Assembly (NCBI GenBank): GCA_964392085.1
Contig: CAYMOV010000127.1
Coordinates: 1-6,764 of the forward strand
Direction of reading: 5' to 3'
DNA: 6,764 nucleotides
Origin: CAYMOV01 sp964392085
GTDB taxonomy: Bacteria > Oederibacteriota > Muellerivitia > Muellerivitales > Muellerivitaceae
Shown here: one piece after another, positions 6,688-6,764 of the stretch
How positions within the stretch are numbered: position 1 is the first letter of the stretch
Layout: every line of letters begins with the position of its first letter
Position numbers and translations under genes: made by a program
Notes under the pieces: generated by a model
Told to the model about the DNA's origin: nothing
Database searches by the model: none
The model's input: the letters and a program-made list of their open reading frames with translations, nothing else

Positions 6688-6764
6688 ATGATTTATATGT
6701 GGTCGATCCACTCGAGAGGCAGGGGGCTGGGGCTGGCCACGGTTTTCGGGGTGGTGCAGCAGCT
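6688..6764 (+). pseudogene. Histidine kinase G2-box fragment lacking the rest of the kinase, open at right edge
   Basis: From 6718 to the window end the plus strand reads GRGLGLATVFGVVQQ, the G2 ATP-lid motif of a histidine kinase ATPase domain. The frame opens at ATG 6688 (or 6697) after an in-frame TAG at 6667-6669. The residues before the motif, MIYMWSIHSR, show no F box, G1 box, N box or H box. About 900 or more bases of normal kinase sequence are therefore missing. It may be the remnant of a deleted kinase gene or a chimeric join near a contig end. The segment is too short and too close to the edge to decide, and calling it a pseudogene is an inference. Confidence 0.5.

Overview
This is a GC-rich bacterial window, probably from a Gram-negative organism. 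An alpha-2-macroglobulin and a lipobox protein whose +2 residue is not Asp both suggest an outer membrane. The 100-N block shows that the sequence is a draft scaffold, possibly metagenomic. Lipoproteins carrying long Thr-Pro stalks in front of beta-propellers remind me of several candidate phyla and deltaproteobacterial-type lineages, but I cannot name a taxon from this sequence.

Layout: (1) Bases 1-3860, plus strand, hold most of a bacterial alpha-2-macroglobulin (A2M). It is open at the left edge and cut by the gap just before its C-terminus, and it keeps the CxEQ thioester motif. (2) Bases 3861-3960 are exactly 100 N, an assembly gap whose true length is unknown. (3) Bases 3961-5124, plus strand, are the C-terminal part of a multi-pass membrane histidine kinase with complete H, N, G1, F and G2 boxes. 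A reading frame runs through the Ns and joins A2M to the kinase, but this is a gap artefact. (4) Bases 5145-6560, minus strand, encode a complete 471-residue predicted lipoprotein: signal peptide with lipobox Cys25, a Thr/Pro stalk of about 160 residues, and a six-bladed NHL-type beta-propeller. It converges on the kinase gene with only 20 bases between the stop codons, where an imperfect hairpin could form. (5) Bases 6561-6764 are an AT-richer intergenic stretch with a small dyad. The last ~47 bases encode the G2 box of a second histidine kinase with no recognisable kinase sequence in front of it.

Common theme: three different envelope-facing or membrane proteins, namely a protease trap, a membrane sensor kinase and a surface-displayed propeller. 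Nothing here shows that they work together. The A2M and the kinase are separated by a gap of unknown size, and the propeller gene is on the other strand. I see no tRNA, rRNA, CRISPR array, transposase or convincing previously undescribed system. The most useful observations are the false fusion, the orphan kinase fragment at the right edge, and the architecture of the stalk-propeller lipoprotein.
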